The notes under the pieces were generated by a model. That model was given only the letters and a program-made list of their open reading frames with translations. It was not told the DNA's origin and did no database searches. Below are positions 24,239-37,100 of a stretch of DNA of 64,000 nucleotides, one piece after another. The stretch lies in the NCBI RefSeq assembly GCF_000485595.1, contig NW_014578034.1, positions 24,286 through 88,285 of the forward strand, read 5' to 3'. The position numbers and the translations under genes were made by a program. Numbering within the stretch: position 1 is the stretch's first letter; each line of letters begins with the position of its first letter. This DNA comes from Priapulus caudatus. Lineage: Eukaryota; Priapulida; Priapulimorpha; Priapulimorphida; Priapulidae.

Positions 24239-24450
24239 TCGAGTGATAATGTATGGATGTATTTTGCTTTAGTTGCTTTCGTAATCTTATTTCCATTTCG
24301 AAGGTATAGGCAGAGTACAAATAAACCTACATTTTTGTCTGTTGAAAATGCTTCGAGTGATAATGTATGGATATATTTTGCTTTCGTAATGTCTCTATTT
24401 CGAAAAAAAGGCAGAGTACAAATAAACCTAGATTTTTCTGTTGAGAGGAC
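24239..24450. repeat. Two-copy tandem repeat (~100-115 bp)
   Basis: CGAGTGATAATGTATGGAT begins both copies (24239 and about 24354), and both end in GGCAGAGTACAAATAAACCT followed by TTTT. The copies differ by indels. Confidence 0.85.
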
Positions 24451-24530
24451 GTACGTGGCTGTTACGGCCGCACAATAGAAAGCAAAGATTCAGTGGGCGG
24501 TGATCCACACGGTTACATACCCACCTTGTC

Positions 24531-24808
24531 ATAATAACAATGCTTTCATGATACAGATTACGTTTCCCCCAGCCAGCCGTGCGTGCAGCGTACATGTATG
24601 TGTCTACACGCAAGAAAAAGGATATATGCGTACATAAAGGTGCCGGCGTTTTTATTTGTACTATTTATTTGTAATAACAATGCCTTCACGATGCGGATTA
24701 CATTTCCCTCAGCCAGCCGTGCGTGCAGTGGCGTGCACGTACGTCTACACGCACAAGGAAGTATGCGTGTGTACATAAAGGTGCCGGCTTTCTATTTCTA
24801 ATATTATT
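24531..24808. repeat. Two-copy tandem repeat (~138 bp)
   Basis: Copies begin near 24531 and 24668. They share AATAACAATGC, CAGCCAGCCGTGCGTGCAG and GTACATAAAGGTGCCGGC. Confidence 0.85.
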
Positions 24809-25389
24809 TCAAGGAGTTTTCTCCCGGAACCTCGATATGTTTGCATTGAAATAGTTCGGAGAATTTTAGTTGCCGACATGCGTAAATTCTGACGTGCAAA
24901 TAGTTCGTATCGAGAGACACACATATATGTTAACTATGACGCAGTGCCGTATCGTCTCTGCCAAGCTTAGTGTATCTGCATCATACGGCGGCAGTGTTCG
25001 TACGAATCTATATCACTACACATGCCAGCTGGCACATTGTTACTTTTTGGCTGAGACTGAGAACAAGGCATCTTTTCACAAAGCATCAGGAAGTACTGGC
25101 GCTGTATTATACGCGCATAAAGAGTAATTAACGGTTGGTTCACACGAAACAAAAGGCGAGAAGAAGAGATACGAGAGGAGGTATATATAGTCAAGAGAGA
25201 AGGTGCAAGCTCAGCTGTCATATCCCGCTTCCTCTCATATATTGTTTCTCTCCTACCCCGTCTCCCTTCGCCTTACCTCTCCTCTCTCCCCATTACACCG
25301 CTCATTATTCTCATCCTCTCCAGCCGAACCAGTCGTACGCGGCAGGGTTTCTGTCGACCCATAAACACGTACGTGTTTACTATGCGCGC

Positions 25390-25483
25390 GTGTGTGTGTG
25401 GGTGGGTGTGTGTGCGTGCGTGTGTGTGTGCGTGTGTGCGTGCGTGCGTGCGCGTGCGTGTGCGTGCGCGTGCGTGTGCGGGC
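25390..25483. repeat. (TG)n/(CG)n microsatellite
   Basis: Alternating GTGTGT, GCGTGC and GCGCGT runs, a potential Z-DNA-forming purine-pyrimidine alternation. Confidence 0.9.
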
Positions 25484-25545
25484 ACAGGCACTTGGAGCGT
25501 TTCAATAAAATATAATGCTAAATAAATACGAAATCTATTTACTAC

Positions 25546-26603
25546 CAAAGTCTTAATGTTTCTCTACTCTTTTTCACCTGTTATTGTCGACAATTTTCCT
25601 GTAAATGCCGTCCAAATGCTCATCTGCAACACACGCTGGCTGCCGCATTGTAATACCGCAGAAATACATAATAATAACTACACACTATTATGCTATTGTT
25701 CTATTTTGGGGTACATGCCCAGCTGTGTAAAGTCGTGACCCTGGATTAGCCAGTAGTAGAGACAGGCGCGTAGAGCGGATTGACGATAAACAATAGATAG
25801 GCGGGTTTCCATGCAGTTCGGGTATATAATCTCTTGCTTGGCTAATCTTTGCTACAGCACGCTAGCTGCTGCACACTGACACATAAATATATAAATACAC
25901 ATATATACACGTAAATATAAATATATATTTGTGTGTCAGTGTGCAGCAGCTAGCGTGCGGCAGCCAGCCAAGCGCGTAGCCAGGGGGGGGGTCCTGGGGG
26001 CCCTATGACCCCCAATCAAAAAAAAAACTTTATTTTTTTTTCTCTTAAAAGCGCGTAGCTGGCCTAATCCTGGCCTCGTTAAAAAAATTAACGTTAAAAC
26101 ATTGGCGTAGTTAGGGGGGGGGCAAAGGGCCAAAGGGGGCCATGGCCCCCTTGTTGATCCGAAAGAAGAAAAAAGAAAAAAGAAAAAAAAGAAAAAAGAA
26201 TTGTTCCACTAAAAATAGAATTGTCGTAGTCAGAATGAAGGCTGTACATGTACTCAAAAGTGCCTCAAATACAATCTATTGCGATCTACATTTTCACAAT
26301 TTTTTAACCCCCCACCTTGGAATCTTGGATCGGCCACGGCATCGGTGTCGTTGTAGAGCTGCAGAAGAAATAGTATTGTCAACAAAACAGCGTCTAAATT
26401 GATTTTAGAGCACTATTTTTACATTTAACTAAAAAAAAAGTCAGACCCCCGTGTTACTCGCTCGAGAAACCCCCCAATCCAAATTCCTGGCTACGCCCTT
26501 GCAGCCAGCGTGTGTTGCAGATGAGCATTTGGACGGCATTTACAGGAAATTGTCGGAAATAATAGGTGAAAGAGAGTAGAGAAACATTAAGACTGGTAGT
26601 TAC
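25546..26603. mobile_element. Foldback element interrupted by a hAT insertion
   Basis: The left arm 25546-25645 (TCTTAATGTTTCTCTACTCT ... AACACACGCTGGCTGC) is the inverse of 26510-26603 with few differences. A further palindrome (25849-25967), with arms built on CACGCTAGCTGCTGCACACT, lies next to the right arm. The right arm is split by the 25969-26501 element; closing that insertion restores continuous arm sequence. It is non-coding. Confidence 0.75.
25969..26501. mobile_element. Non-autonomous hAT-like element with 8-bp target duplication
   Basis: Terminal inverted repeats are CAAGCGCGTAGCCAGG at the left end and CCTGGCTACGCCCTTG at the right end (one mismatch). Both sides are flanked by CAGCCAGC (25961-25968 and 26502-26509). 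An 8-bp target duplication with CA..TG ends is the hAT hallmark. The interior has GGGGG/CCCCC subterminal runs, A/T homopolymers and no transposase. Confidence 0.85.
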
Positions 26604-27217
26604 TGGTGGTACAATACGTTATATTACAGACATACAATAGTCTGAAGGCTGAAACGCACGTGCACCTGAATGCAATATTGTTTAATTGAAAGCGAAAGTC
26701 ACCGTGGCCTGAACAATGTCGTGACTTGTCACGCAATAATGCTTGCGGAGAAAATCAGTTGTAGCTTAGGTTTATCTGCTAATCGAATGGATAGATATCA
26801 TATCCATCTATATCCCATCTATAGCACGGAAATAATGACTAAAGTTTTTACTAAAGTTGCAACGAATGATAGTGACATACGTAATATAGCTGTAATAGTC
26901 GCGTTCGTGTTCCACATTGCTGGGCCGTTCTACATTATAGCTGATATCGATATAGGCATATAATAGCGACAAAAGTATGTCAATTTTTTGCCTAATATGA
27001 CCACTAGCGTGGACGTGCATGCAGCCAATCATATCGATCAACCATATAATATGGACATGCTCGATATTTTGGTTCGTGCAGCTAACTTTGGTGTGTTCCC
27101 AGTCTCGGAAGCATTGTGCAATGACGTACGTAATACCGGTTCACGTGATACCGGTTCCATAGTTATTGTTAGCATTATTGGGTGCAACCAATTAAGTCTC
27201 GTTTATCGGGTGATATA
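26604..27217. other. Intergenic, no gene seen
   Basis: AT-rich sequence with short open frames that lack any recognisable motif. Small inverted ACCGGTTC repeats occur at 27137-27159. Confidence 0.4.
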
Positions 27218-27459
27218 CTCCATTAGGAGTGTTCCCAACTTTAATGTCATTAATGGTCATAATAACATATATATATATATATGTGGTCATGGCCATATAT
27301 TAGTTTGTGGTTTAATGTCATTTAGGTTAGGGTTAGGGTTAGGGTTAGGATTATCAATTATTAATCATTAATTATTAATGATATCAGGAGCGTATAATGA
27401 CAAATATTTGTCATTATACGCTCCTGATGATATCCAAGTTGGGAACACTGCTAATGGAG
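27218..27459. mobile_element. Foldback element with TTAGGG repeats and inner palindrome
   Basis: Left terminus CTCCATTAGGAGTGTTCCCA (27218) pairs with the right terminus ending at 27459 (TGGGAACACTGCTAATGGAG) with one mismatch. The interior has four TTAGGG-type repeats (27326-27350) and a near-perfect palindrome at 27382-27432 (ATCAGGAGCGTATAATGACA arm). A shared CTCGTTTATC flanks the element on both sides (27198 and 27466) and may be a target duplication. Non-coding. Confidence 0.75.
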
Positions 27460-29538
27460 CGTTAGCTCGTTTATCTCATATATGTGCGTCAGGGCCCTGC
27501 TTTCTTATATCTATATATATTCTATTTGGTCCGTTTTCCACCTATTCGCGCCTTGATTCTCTCATGCTACATGCTACTTAACTTATCCATCTACCCCCTG
27601 TTGTATCTCTACATGCTACACTGCCAATTATACCTATTACCCACTACGTACCCTCTGCGTGCTATAGTCATTCCACCTACCATGTCCTCTTTCCATGCTC
27701 CCTATATCCATCTATTCATGCACCCCTGCTCTCTCTTTCTCCATGTTTACTACCCCATCCAGCTGCATGTCCCCCTGTGTGTGTCTCTATATCCATCTAT
27801 ATATTCACCCCTGCTCTCCCTTTGTTTACTACCGCATCCAGCTGTACTGTCCCCCTGTGTGTATCTCTATCCATGTCTACGCTATAACTCCGCATGCTGC
27901 TTGTAACCGCTTTGCCAGGCGCGGCCCCCTGCAACACTTTCATATTTAAAAACATCTTTGAGTACGTGAACATTGTAGTGTATGTACAACGTTCAGTATT
28001 TGACGAGACGCGATTCGGCCCCCTGACAAACATAATCATAATTATCAAGCGCACATGAGCTGTGCTCGTTTGTGTGCTATAAACCATTTTTGCCTGTCGT
28101 CTGTACGTGCGTGCGCGCGTGCGCGTGCTAGCGTGTGCTTGAGCGCGTGTGTTGTTAGCTATATACTTGGCTATATATATGCACGCCCCCGTATGGCGCA
28201 CGAATCCGCCAGATGGTGTTTGTAAATCGTTTTGTTTTTCTAGCTGCCGTAACAGTTAGCAAGTGGTCTTTTGAGTATCAGCAGGGATGTAACTAAATCC
28301 AAGAAAGTAGGTATATAACCAACAACATTGCGCAGCCGAGGGTATAGATGTGTGAGACTAGATGCGTGCACAACCTCTGAAAGTCGGAGATGCCTGCAGT
28401 AGTTACATATCGCACCCAGTTGCCGAGCGCGAGAGATCTGACTGTCAGGGGATTACCAAACTAGACATTGACCCCCCCCCACGACCTCCTCCCTCCCTCC
28501 CTATCGCTAGCTGCATGTCAGTTCGCGTGCTGATACGTTGAGCAGGCCCATCCCTCGTGGAAGTCCTGGACATGACTTGTCTCGGTGCATCCGAGCTGTC
28601 ATTTCATTTTGAAATACATTCGTGATTCCAGAGTCCTGCTTGCCCTAAAGCTACGGCCGTGTAGATCTTTTATTTGCGGTCTGTTATCGTCTTGTACTTC
28701 ATATTTTTCAACGAGGGGCGTTTATAATCATTATAAAATAAGTTATTCCATTTCACTACACCATCCCAGTAACGTGTTCCAGCAATGTTATGCATTTGTA
28801 ATCTGTAATCACAGCTAGCGTGCGATGGGTTTTTTCACACACCAAATCTCGAGCCAACATGTTATTCGTTGAATACATGTATATACTTTGTACCACTTAT
28901 GCTAATAGGCGTATATGTATAGCGAAGCTGGGTTTAGTCGGGCAAGTGAGCTAGTTTCGAAAAGCGGATTTTAATGACCGCTTTTCGCACTCGCATAAAC
29001 TGCCGAACTGCCATTCCCTTGAGGTGGTTGGCAACGATCGACTCTCCGTGACGGGATATAGCAAACACATCCTTGTTTACGATCCTTGTAGGATATATGC
29101 GCGCATACGGAGGTACGAAACGTTATCTTCACTGTTGTGCATTTAGCGTGTCATAATTAGCTGGTGCCTGACACCAGCTCTGCACACCCGGATTCACGCG
29201 GCCCATTTGCACTTTAAAATAGCCCAGTACGTGAAAACAGGTTTTGTAGGCGGTGTGAAGAGGGAGAGGAGGGACTGTAGAGATAGCAATAGGCGAGCCG
29301 GTAGGCGCTATATCGCTACGCGGTCGCAAATCGCAACCACTCGCGCAGTTGCCACACAACAAGCGTTGCCTGCAGCGCCAAGCAGCGAAAGTCTCGGCTG
29401 GGGTTCGCGGTCGCACGTACGTACGCACATCGAAAGTTCTCTCTCTATCTCAGTCGTTTGCATTTTGCAGCCGAGCGGGCCGGTTAACGTTGCTCGTGTG
29501 TTGCGAGAGCGTCGTTCGAACCTGTGCCAGGCGAAGGG
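27460..29538. other. Intergenic/promoter-proximal region of the inhibitor gene
   Basis: A pyrimidine-rich degenerate repeat (27530-27890, CCATCTAT/CCCCTG motifs) precedes unique sequence. CpG-bearing sequence from about 29160 to 29530 directly precedes the GAA tract and probably contains the promoter and 5' UTR of the next gene. No core promoter motif is clear. Confidence 0.4.
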
Positions 29539-29630
29539 AGAAGAAGAAGAAGAAGAAGAAGAAGAAGAAGAAGAAGAAGAAGAAGAAGAAGAAGAAGAAG
29601 AAGAAGAAGAAGAAGAGGAAGAGGAAGAAG
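29539..29630 (+). repeat. (GAA)n tract abutting a start codon
   Basis: About 30 GAA/GAG triplets run straight into the ATG at 29631. If transcribed, it forms the end of the 5' UTR. The same frame is open upstream to an ATG at 29349, so translation from there would put a lysine run before the signal peptide. Confidence 0.9.
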
Positions 29631-29742
29631 ATGAGGGCTGCTCTCCTGTATGTGGGAGCTCTCCTGGGCGTGCTGGTCGTGCAGGGAGCGCAAGGGAGCG
29701 TCCCGAGAGGAGGAAGGAGGCGACCCGTTGTGGAACAGACCC
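29631..29742 (+). CDS. Inhibitor gene exon 1: signal peptide
   Basis: ATG at 29631 opens a typical signal peptide ([20 protein letters not shown]) followed by a basic stretch ([11 protein letters not shown]). The GTAATT donor after 29742 leaves phase 1, which matches the WAP exon at 33888. The link across the 4.1-kb intron is inferred from phase and from the absence of another signal exon in between. Confidence 0.75.
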
Positions 29743-29839
29743 GTAATTATCTTTATCATTATTCTTAAGAGAAGTGTAGCGGAGGGTATTGTTTTTGGCT
29801 CGTTTGTATGTGTGTGTGCGCGCGCGAGTGTGTGCGTGC

Positions 29840-29880
<41 letters not shown>

Positions 29881-31076
29881 TGTGTGCGTGCGTGCGTGCG
29901 TACGTGCGTGCGTCGACCTGTCTGTCTGCACGTCTGTCTGTCTGTCTGTCTGTCCGCTCGATATCTTTGCAACCGCCGTAAGAGGTAGGAACCTCAAACT
30001 TGGTCCACAGGTGCATCTTATGGAGCGCTAGAACCCTATTGATTCTGAGTGACCTTGACCCAAGGTCACAGGGTCATTAAGTATATTTCGAACACTGATC
30101 TCTAGAGCTATATACACTTCTTCCGCAGGATATCGATTTGTTTCACTGCGCTGTAGAATAGCATCCTCACAATGTGTGAACAAATTAACTGGGGGTGATT
30201 GCGTCTCACGCCACCGCGCACCTTGACAAGTATTCATTTTGAGTGATATATATCTTACCAAGGTCAACGTCATCCATTAGAAGTAGCAACCTCAGCCTAC
30301 AAAATATCACAGGTGTAGTGATCGTGTGTGCGAAAGAGTCGCACTCCCCGAGTGAAACTTCCCCGAGTTGAATGCCTTCTTTGTTTCTTTTGGATCGAGG
30401 ATAGTTTGTCCCCCGCAATATAATCTGCTATACTAATCTAGCTGGCATCATCGTCGTTATTGCTTTTTATTTAGCACATGAATTATAGTGATAATAATCG
30501 ATCATATAAGGTCAGCAATTAAACTGCCTAAAACTATAGTTGCTAAATGAGAATTTAAGAACAAACTATTATAAATTTCAAAGCCACAGCAAGACATATT
30601 ATATATTAGCAGGATTCCCTATTATCTACTCCTGATATTAGTGAAATGGCACAGTACTAGTCAGTGCACTCGCTCTGCCCAAATGCATCGTCAGTCTGCA
30701 CGCATATTGTATGGCCCGGGTATGGGGTATATGGGTATGGGGTATATGGGTAATGGTGCATGAGTTAATGTGTTAGCTGGGTTAGCATGGTGATATGCTT
30801 GATGTGATATGCTTGATGTGATATGCTTGATGTGATATGCTTGATGTGATATGCATGGTGATATGCTTGAGGTGCATGAAATTCATGCTTAGTATTAATT
30901 ATCTGCAGTCGATCCAGTTTCTTATAGGAATTAATGCTAGAACTTCACCACTTATTTATGTTCAAGAAGGCGGCCAAGGTCGGACAGAAAGAGCCACGAT
31001 TTCACGTTGATATATATATAATCAAGAGCTAATAATACCTATTATAGGTAATTAATAAAGGTATTATTAGCTCTTG

Positions 31077-31141
<65 letters not shown>

Positions 31142-34100
31142 TAGATCAGAAGTAGATAATAGCAGGAGCTAATAATGACAAATTGCCAGGATTGTCATTA
31201 TTAGCTCCTGATATAGGACAAATTGTCATTATTAGTTCCTGATAATAGGGAATAGGGATAATAGGATTCCCTATTATCTACTTCTGATTATATCGTTTTT
31301 ACGATTTGACATGCCTCTTTACAAAAGATTGTAGAGTGTATGTGTCAATAGTAAACGACCCAGGAACGTCCATCAACATAATTAATACCTCTCCGTGTCT
31401 GCCATAAGTAATGGATCGACCCTATATAAGTGGTCTACTTTACTGTAATGTGCACTGCATTTACACGCACAAGGTTAGGTCGAGTACTGGCAACTTACTA
31501 AACCTGTTTGCTTGAAAATAACACACATATATCATGTGCAGCTAGGCCAGAGATGGACGTCCATTAGTTAGGAATTTTTCTAGAACTGATTTTTGTACGA
31601 CAACAAGGAGCGTTTGACTAGACTGGGCACCTGTCCTTGTATTGTGGGTTCGAGAATAACTTAGTGAGTCTAGCCGGAGGCTGTGCACGACGCTCTGGCT
31701 AGTTATATACAACTAGACTTCAGTGTTTAGACAGGTACACATTACCGCGTGAACGTATAATTTCACTTATTATTAGCAACAAACATGCAGCTAGAAGATT
31801 GATGGATTTCCAAATATGTCGCTGGTATTGACCTTTCTGCCCTCGAATCGATCCATGAGCTCAATTTCACACGGTGGGTGAGTTTATACTTTGTGCCCTA
31901 TAGCTCCGACTCACATGCAGTGACAGTTTATCTTGAGAAGAAGAGCTAGCTTGTATGTATATATGAACCTGCTTATAGGTAATAGCAGGGGTTAATAATG
32001 ACAAAAAATCGTCATTATTAACCCCTGGTAATAGGTGTGTGCGTTTTTTTTCGCACATATGCAGCTGCATTATGTGCCGGTTCGTTCAAATGAAAGAGAT
32101 GTCCAGGCGTGTGGCATTGACAGATTGATGTAGTATTGACAATTGAGATTTAGTATCAACTTGCTAGTGGCACATATATATCTGTTTTACATCTGCATAT
32201 ATGCTATCAAGAGCATATAAACTTTTATGTACACGTGAGTTTGTGTGCATATATCTGCTTATTTGGACTTCAAGTGCGTTTGATCAGATGGTAGCAGAGA
32301 TAATATATATGATATAATATATGATGTGCTATACATGCGATAGGTGAGCTAATAATATATACACCGAGAGCCCTTGGAATCAGATATATATATGTGGAAG
32401 GGTGTACGGTAAACATTCTTCTTATTTGTATTTGCTTGAAAGATTTGCGATTATACTATAGTGATCGCCGTACAAACAAGGGGCCGTGTACGTGAGCCGG
32501 CAAAGCAATCACTGCAGTCCGCTCGCCGAAAGCGTGTCCCCCCGCCCCCCTGACACACAGAATGCGGAGCTGTCACGCTGCATGTGGCTTATAATCCTCT
32601 GGGCATATGGTCAGCAGGTGTACAACCTAGCTGTAACCTTGGCCCGTATTCGTCACCTTGATCCAGGGCATCGCCAGCAACCGCGGTTGCCATGCAGCTT
32701 TTTTTCTTTCAGGCAGTATTCTTCGCTGTTGCTCACCGCGGTGAGAAGTGCATGGTTAACTGAATAGCATATACGTCCACATGGCCTCCACTGCTGGTAA
32801 CATAATTTAGCGAGCGAACAATACAGCTTTGAATTCCTGGGTGACAGCTATTTCACTTCTGCGTTCGCTAAATATAGGCGTCCAGGGTTATCGAGCTATT
32901 AGCAGCTAGTCTATCTATCAGCCAGGTTGTGTCAATATATGATTATACCTACTGTAATATCAAGAGTAGATAATAGGAGACTATTATCTCCTTATCTCCT
33001 ATTATCTACTCTTGATAATATCTATCATCTAGTCGTGATTGAAGAAGTTGATGGTATCTGCCATGTGCTGATATCGGGTTGATAGTATTCCGGCACCTGC
33101 TGACGGAAGCTGTCTGGAAACTTGCACTTTTTAGCAACACGTGTTTTTTGGGGCAGCACGTTTATCACATGTTGCACACATGCGCGTTGCATCTGGCTTG
33201 AACTTTTATGTTGGCTCTCTTTAGCACTTTTGAGTGAATGGCATGTGAGTGGTAAGGGGTGTTCACTCATGGAACCTATAGCCAGAACAGTTACAAATCC
33301 ATGACAGTGGGCCTACTATTCTAATGCTATCAAGAGCGTATATTAAGAAGGGAATACCAAGAGCGTATTAAGAATTCTTAATACGCTCTTGGTGTTATCA
33401 AGAGATCTCTATTATGTACTCTTGGTGTTATATATATCAGGAGTAGATGATAGGGGATCTCTCTATTATTCTACTCCTGATTATACACTCAAGAGCCGTA
33501 ATAAATACTAGGTATTAGAGTAATTAGGTATTAGTTAGTCTGGTATATATATATTATTATGATATATAAACTATATAGTAGTATATATATATGTGGTGTT
33601 TTTGGGTGCCGACTTGCGTGCGTGCGTGTGGCGCGCGCTGCGGTTGTGCTGTGCGTGCGTGCGTGCGTGTGGGTGTATGAGTTTTCGTACGTGCGTGCGT
33701 GTGAAAAACAGGCATTATATTTATACAGTCAACCTCAATTTTAACCTAAATTCGCTGTCGTACATTGATCGTTATAGGCAGAACTAGGATAACATGCGGG
33801 TGGGGGTGGCACAAACATGGACTAGAAATGGTGTCGCATCCGTTGAGATAGTGTATTGATATGTTTCTAACAAGGTGCTCATTGCAGAAATGATTTCGTT
33901 GCAAATGGCAGATAAAGTTGGGACGTGCCCAGCACCAAAACGGTTCAGGGAGTGCTTAAAGGGAACTTGCCAAAGTGACAGGGACTGTCTCGGGGCAGAA
34001 AAATGCTGCAGTAATGGAGCAGCCTGTGCAAATACCTGTACCACACCAGAGTTGAAGGGTACATATGGTAGCAAATTAAACAATTAAGGAAATTAAATAC

Positions 34101-37100
34101 ATCCCGAAGGATAGTTATTTGGGGGCAGCCCTATAGACCGAAGGTCCGATAGACCGAATATTGCAAAGGGTTAGGGTTAGAGTCAGGGTTAGGGTTAGGG
34201 TTAGGGTTAGGGCATATATATGGTTTATAGTGGCATGGTGGCATCATATGATTTATAGTGGCATCATATGATTTATAGTGGCATCGGTGGATGTGCGGCA
34301 TATTCACGTTCGAATACAGCAGCAGTGGATGTCCGGATGCGTAGCCTGGAGGCTAGGCGACCTATTCCGGACGTGTAGCCACTACGTATTCGAATAAACT
34401 TTCGGTCTATCGGGCCTTCGGTCTATCGGACCTTCGGTCTATAGGACTGTAACCAGTTATTTCCAAAACACAATGGAGTTGCAACCAAGGACCTTCCTCA
34501 TATTGTGTCAAATATGTAATCAGAATGCCTTTTTATGTATATACAAAACAGTGGATTACTGGTGCTCAATGGGTCGTTGTCGTAACATGTACTACAGATA
34601 TGTACCCGAGGTACATATATGTATACACAANNNNNNNNNNNNNNNNNNNNNNNNNNNNNNNNNNNNNNNNNNNNNNNNNNNNNNNNNNNNNNNNNNNNNN
34701 NNNNNNNNNNNNNNNNNNNNNNNNNNNNNNNNNNNNNNNNNNNNNNNNNNNNNNNNNNNNNNNNNNNNNNNNNNNNNNNNNNNNNNNNNNNNNNNNNNNN
34801 NNNNNNNNNNNNNNNNNNNNNNNNNNNNNNNNNNNNNNNNNNNNNNNNNNNNNNNNNNNNNNNNNNNNNNNNNNNNNNNNNNNNNNNNNNNNNNNNNNNN
34901 NNNNNNNNNNNNNNNNNNNNNNNNNNNNNNNNNNNNNNNNNNNNNNNNNNNNNNNNNNNNNNNNNNNNNNNNNNNNNNNNNNNNNNNNNNNNNNNNNNNN
35001 NNNNNNNNNNNNNNNNNNNNNNNNNNNNNNNNNNNNNNNNNNNNNNNNNNNNNNNNNNNNNNNNNNNNNNNNNNNNNNNNNNNNNNNNNNNNNNNNNNNN
35101 NNNNNNNNNNNNNNNNNNNNNNNNNNNNNNNNNNNNNNNNNNNNNNNNNNNNNNNNNNNNNNNNNNNNNNNNNNNNNNNNNNNNNNNNNNNNNNNNNNNN
35201 NNNNNNNNNNNNNNNNNNNNNNNNNNNNNNNNNNNNNNNNNNNNNNNNNNNNNNNNNNNNNNNNNNNNNNNNNNNNNNNNNNNNNNNNNNNNNNNNNNNN
35301 NNNNNNNNNNNNNNNNNNNNNNNNNNNNNNNNNNNNNNNNNNNNNNNNNNNNNNNNNNNNNNNNNNNNNNNNNNNNNNNNNNNNNNNNNNNNNNNNNNNN
35401 NNNNNNNNNNAAACCCAGCTTAAGACTCCAAGTAAAATATGCTATGTGATGGTGATTTGAAGTTATTCACATAGTCGTGCTGTTCACACATTTTTAGAGC
35501 TGTCTTGTGACGATATTGAATGTGACGACGATGAAATCTGCGTATTGCAAGAAGTGGATTGCTTCTTATCATCGTGCCCACCTGTTCCAACCTGCATGCC
35601 AGGTCGTGCTGATGCCGCACCACCACTGAAAGGTATACAAATCTATGCACTCAAAGGAAACCTCCACAGTGTTCTTTATAGACAGGTTTCCTTTCTCTAG
35701 AGATGGATTCACTGTGTAAGGTACTCTCAGAGAGAACACAAAAGGTGCACCATATATGAACATCTGTCCACTAGCACCGGGTTGACTATATATCATTCAT
35801 GATAATACTCTGAAAAACACAATTCGTATATAATTTGTATCTATAGCATGAAGAAATTTAAATTCAGGAACGAAAGAAAAGGCTGTAGAAGAGTACATTT
35901 ACATTAGCTCGAATCGTGAATTTTTGGATGTTGTTTCACAGAAACTGTTCCTTAACTTACATGTACATGTCATATATCTCTTTAGCATGCCAAATCCATG
36001 AGGCAAACGCAGACATGCTAGGTGGCATAATTGGCAATTATCGGCCCCAGTGCACACCAGAAGGAGAGTTTGCGGAGATCCAGTTCCATGGCTCTTCAGG
36101 CTATTCATGGTGTGTTGCACCTGATGGAACAGAGTTGCCTGGAACTAAGAGACCCCCTGGTCGCGGGACACCAAACTGTCTAGAAGGTAATAAAATGTAA
36201 ATGTATTTAGGCAGTTATTTGGTACAAGTGAATGAGTAGCGAAAATAAATTCCTATTTGCACTCTAAATATACACTTATATAAATATTGAGATAATTAAA
36301 ATGTTGTTAAACATGCTATTTATTAGTGAAAGGTTCAATATATAGTATGGCATTCCATAGACACTTCCGAATTATTTTTTACACATATTAGACCTGAATT
36401 GTTTATTATCATCTTGGTTTAATTGTAACCTATAATTTTCTCTATAATTTATTAACCTTACATCATCAATTTTTAGGTTTTTTTTAACACTTTAATTCGC
36501 TCACTGTATAAATTATGATATGGCCAAAGGATTATGAACTGTGAAATATGTAAATACGTACACATAATTACTGTGCACCTTAACATCCCTGCCTAAAGTC
36601 AAAAGAGTGACCAGACCATGAGCAGGGTCGTCCAACGTTAAATGTATGGATAATATGGTTTGCAATATATGTTCTCGCAGTGTATAATTAGCATGTTACA
36701 TTTATGTTGTAGTGTTTGAGTGTGACCTGCTAGAATGTGATGACGACTGTGAGCATGGCTACAGTACTGATGATGACGGATGTCCCACCTGCAGTTGCAA
36801 CTCAAGCCCATGCGATGTGAGTGTTAACAGATCCTTCCCACTTATTCCCTGCCATCGGTCATAAAATCTGCTTGTCGTATATTTTCTGTGAATAGTAGTT
36901 AGCAGGCATTTGGCTGTGAAAAAGAAACTATCCTCAAAGGGTGATTAATCAATCCGTGGTTGATTACTATGTATTCAATATTCAGTAAGTACTATTTTAT
37001 TTGCATAATCGATCTACATTTATACATTGGTAATACAGTTTTGTTTTATAATATTACATTACTAGGGTGTCAGATGTCCACCAGACAGCGGATCGTGCCA

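Larger units (their letters stand above)
29743..33887 (+). other. Intron 1 of the inhibitor gene, packed with palindromes
   Basis: Contains TG/GTCT microsatellites (29808-29960), a repeat-like segment with GACCTTGACCCAAGGTCACA (30040-30100), a 14-bp minisatellite (30785-30870), a (TA)n run (31079-31137) and at least six short palindromes (31021-33484). No exon was found in it. Confidence 0.6.

Noticed and set aside
29207-29746. 179-codon plus-strand frame with a poly-Glu run
   Set aside because: Out of frame with the signal-peptide exon; the Glu run is the GAA repeat and the rest has no similarity I recognise.
30040-30100. GACCTTGACCCAAGGTCA as a nuclear-receptor or other regulatory element
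   Set aside because: It sits in what looks like a dispersed repeat; a half-site palindrome alone is not enough.
31021-33484. CRISPR-like array of short palindromic repeats
   Set aside because: Eukaryotic context, no regular spacers, and the repeats differ in sequence; they fit foldback elements instead.
34473-35460. Three long frames crossing the N gap
   Set aside because: Their length is created by N bases.
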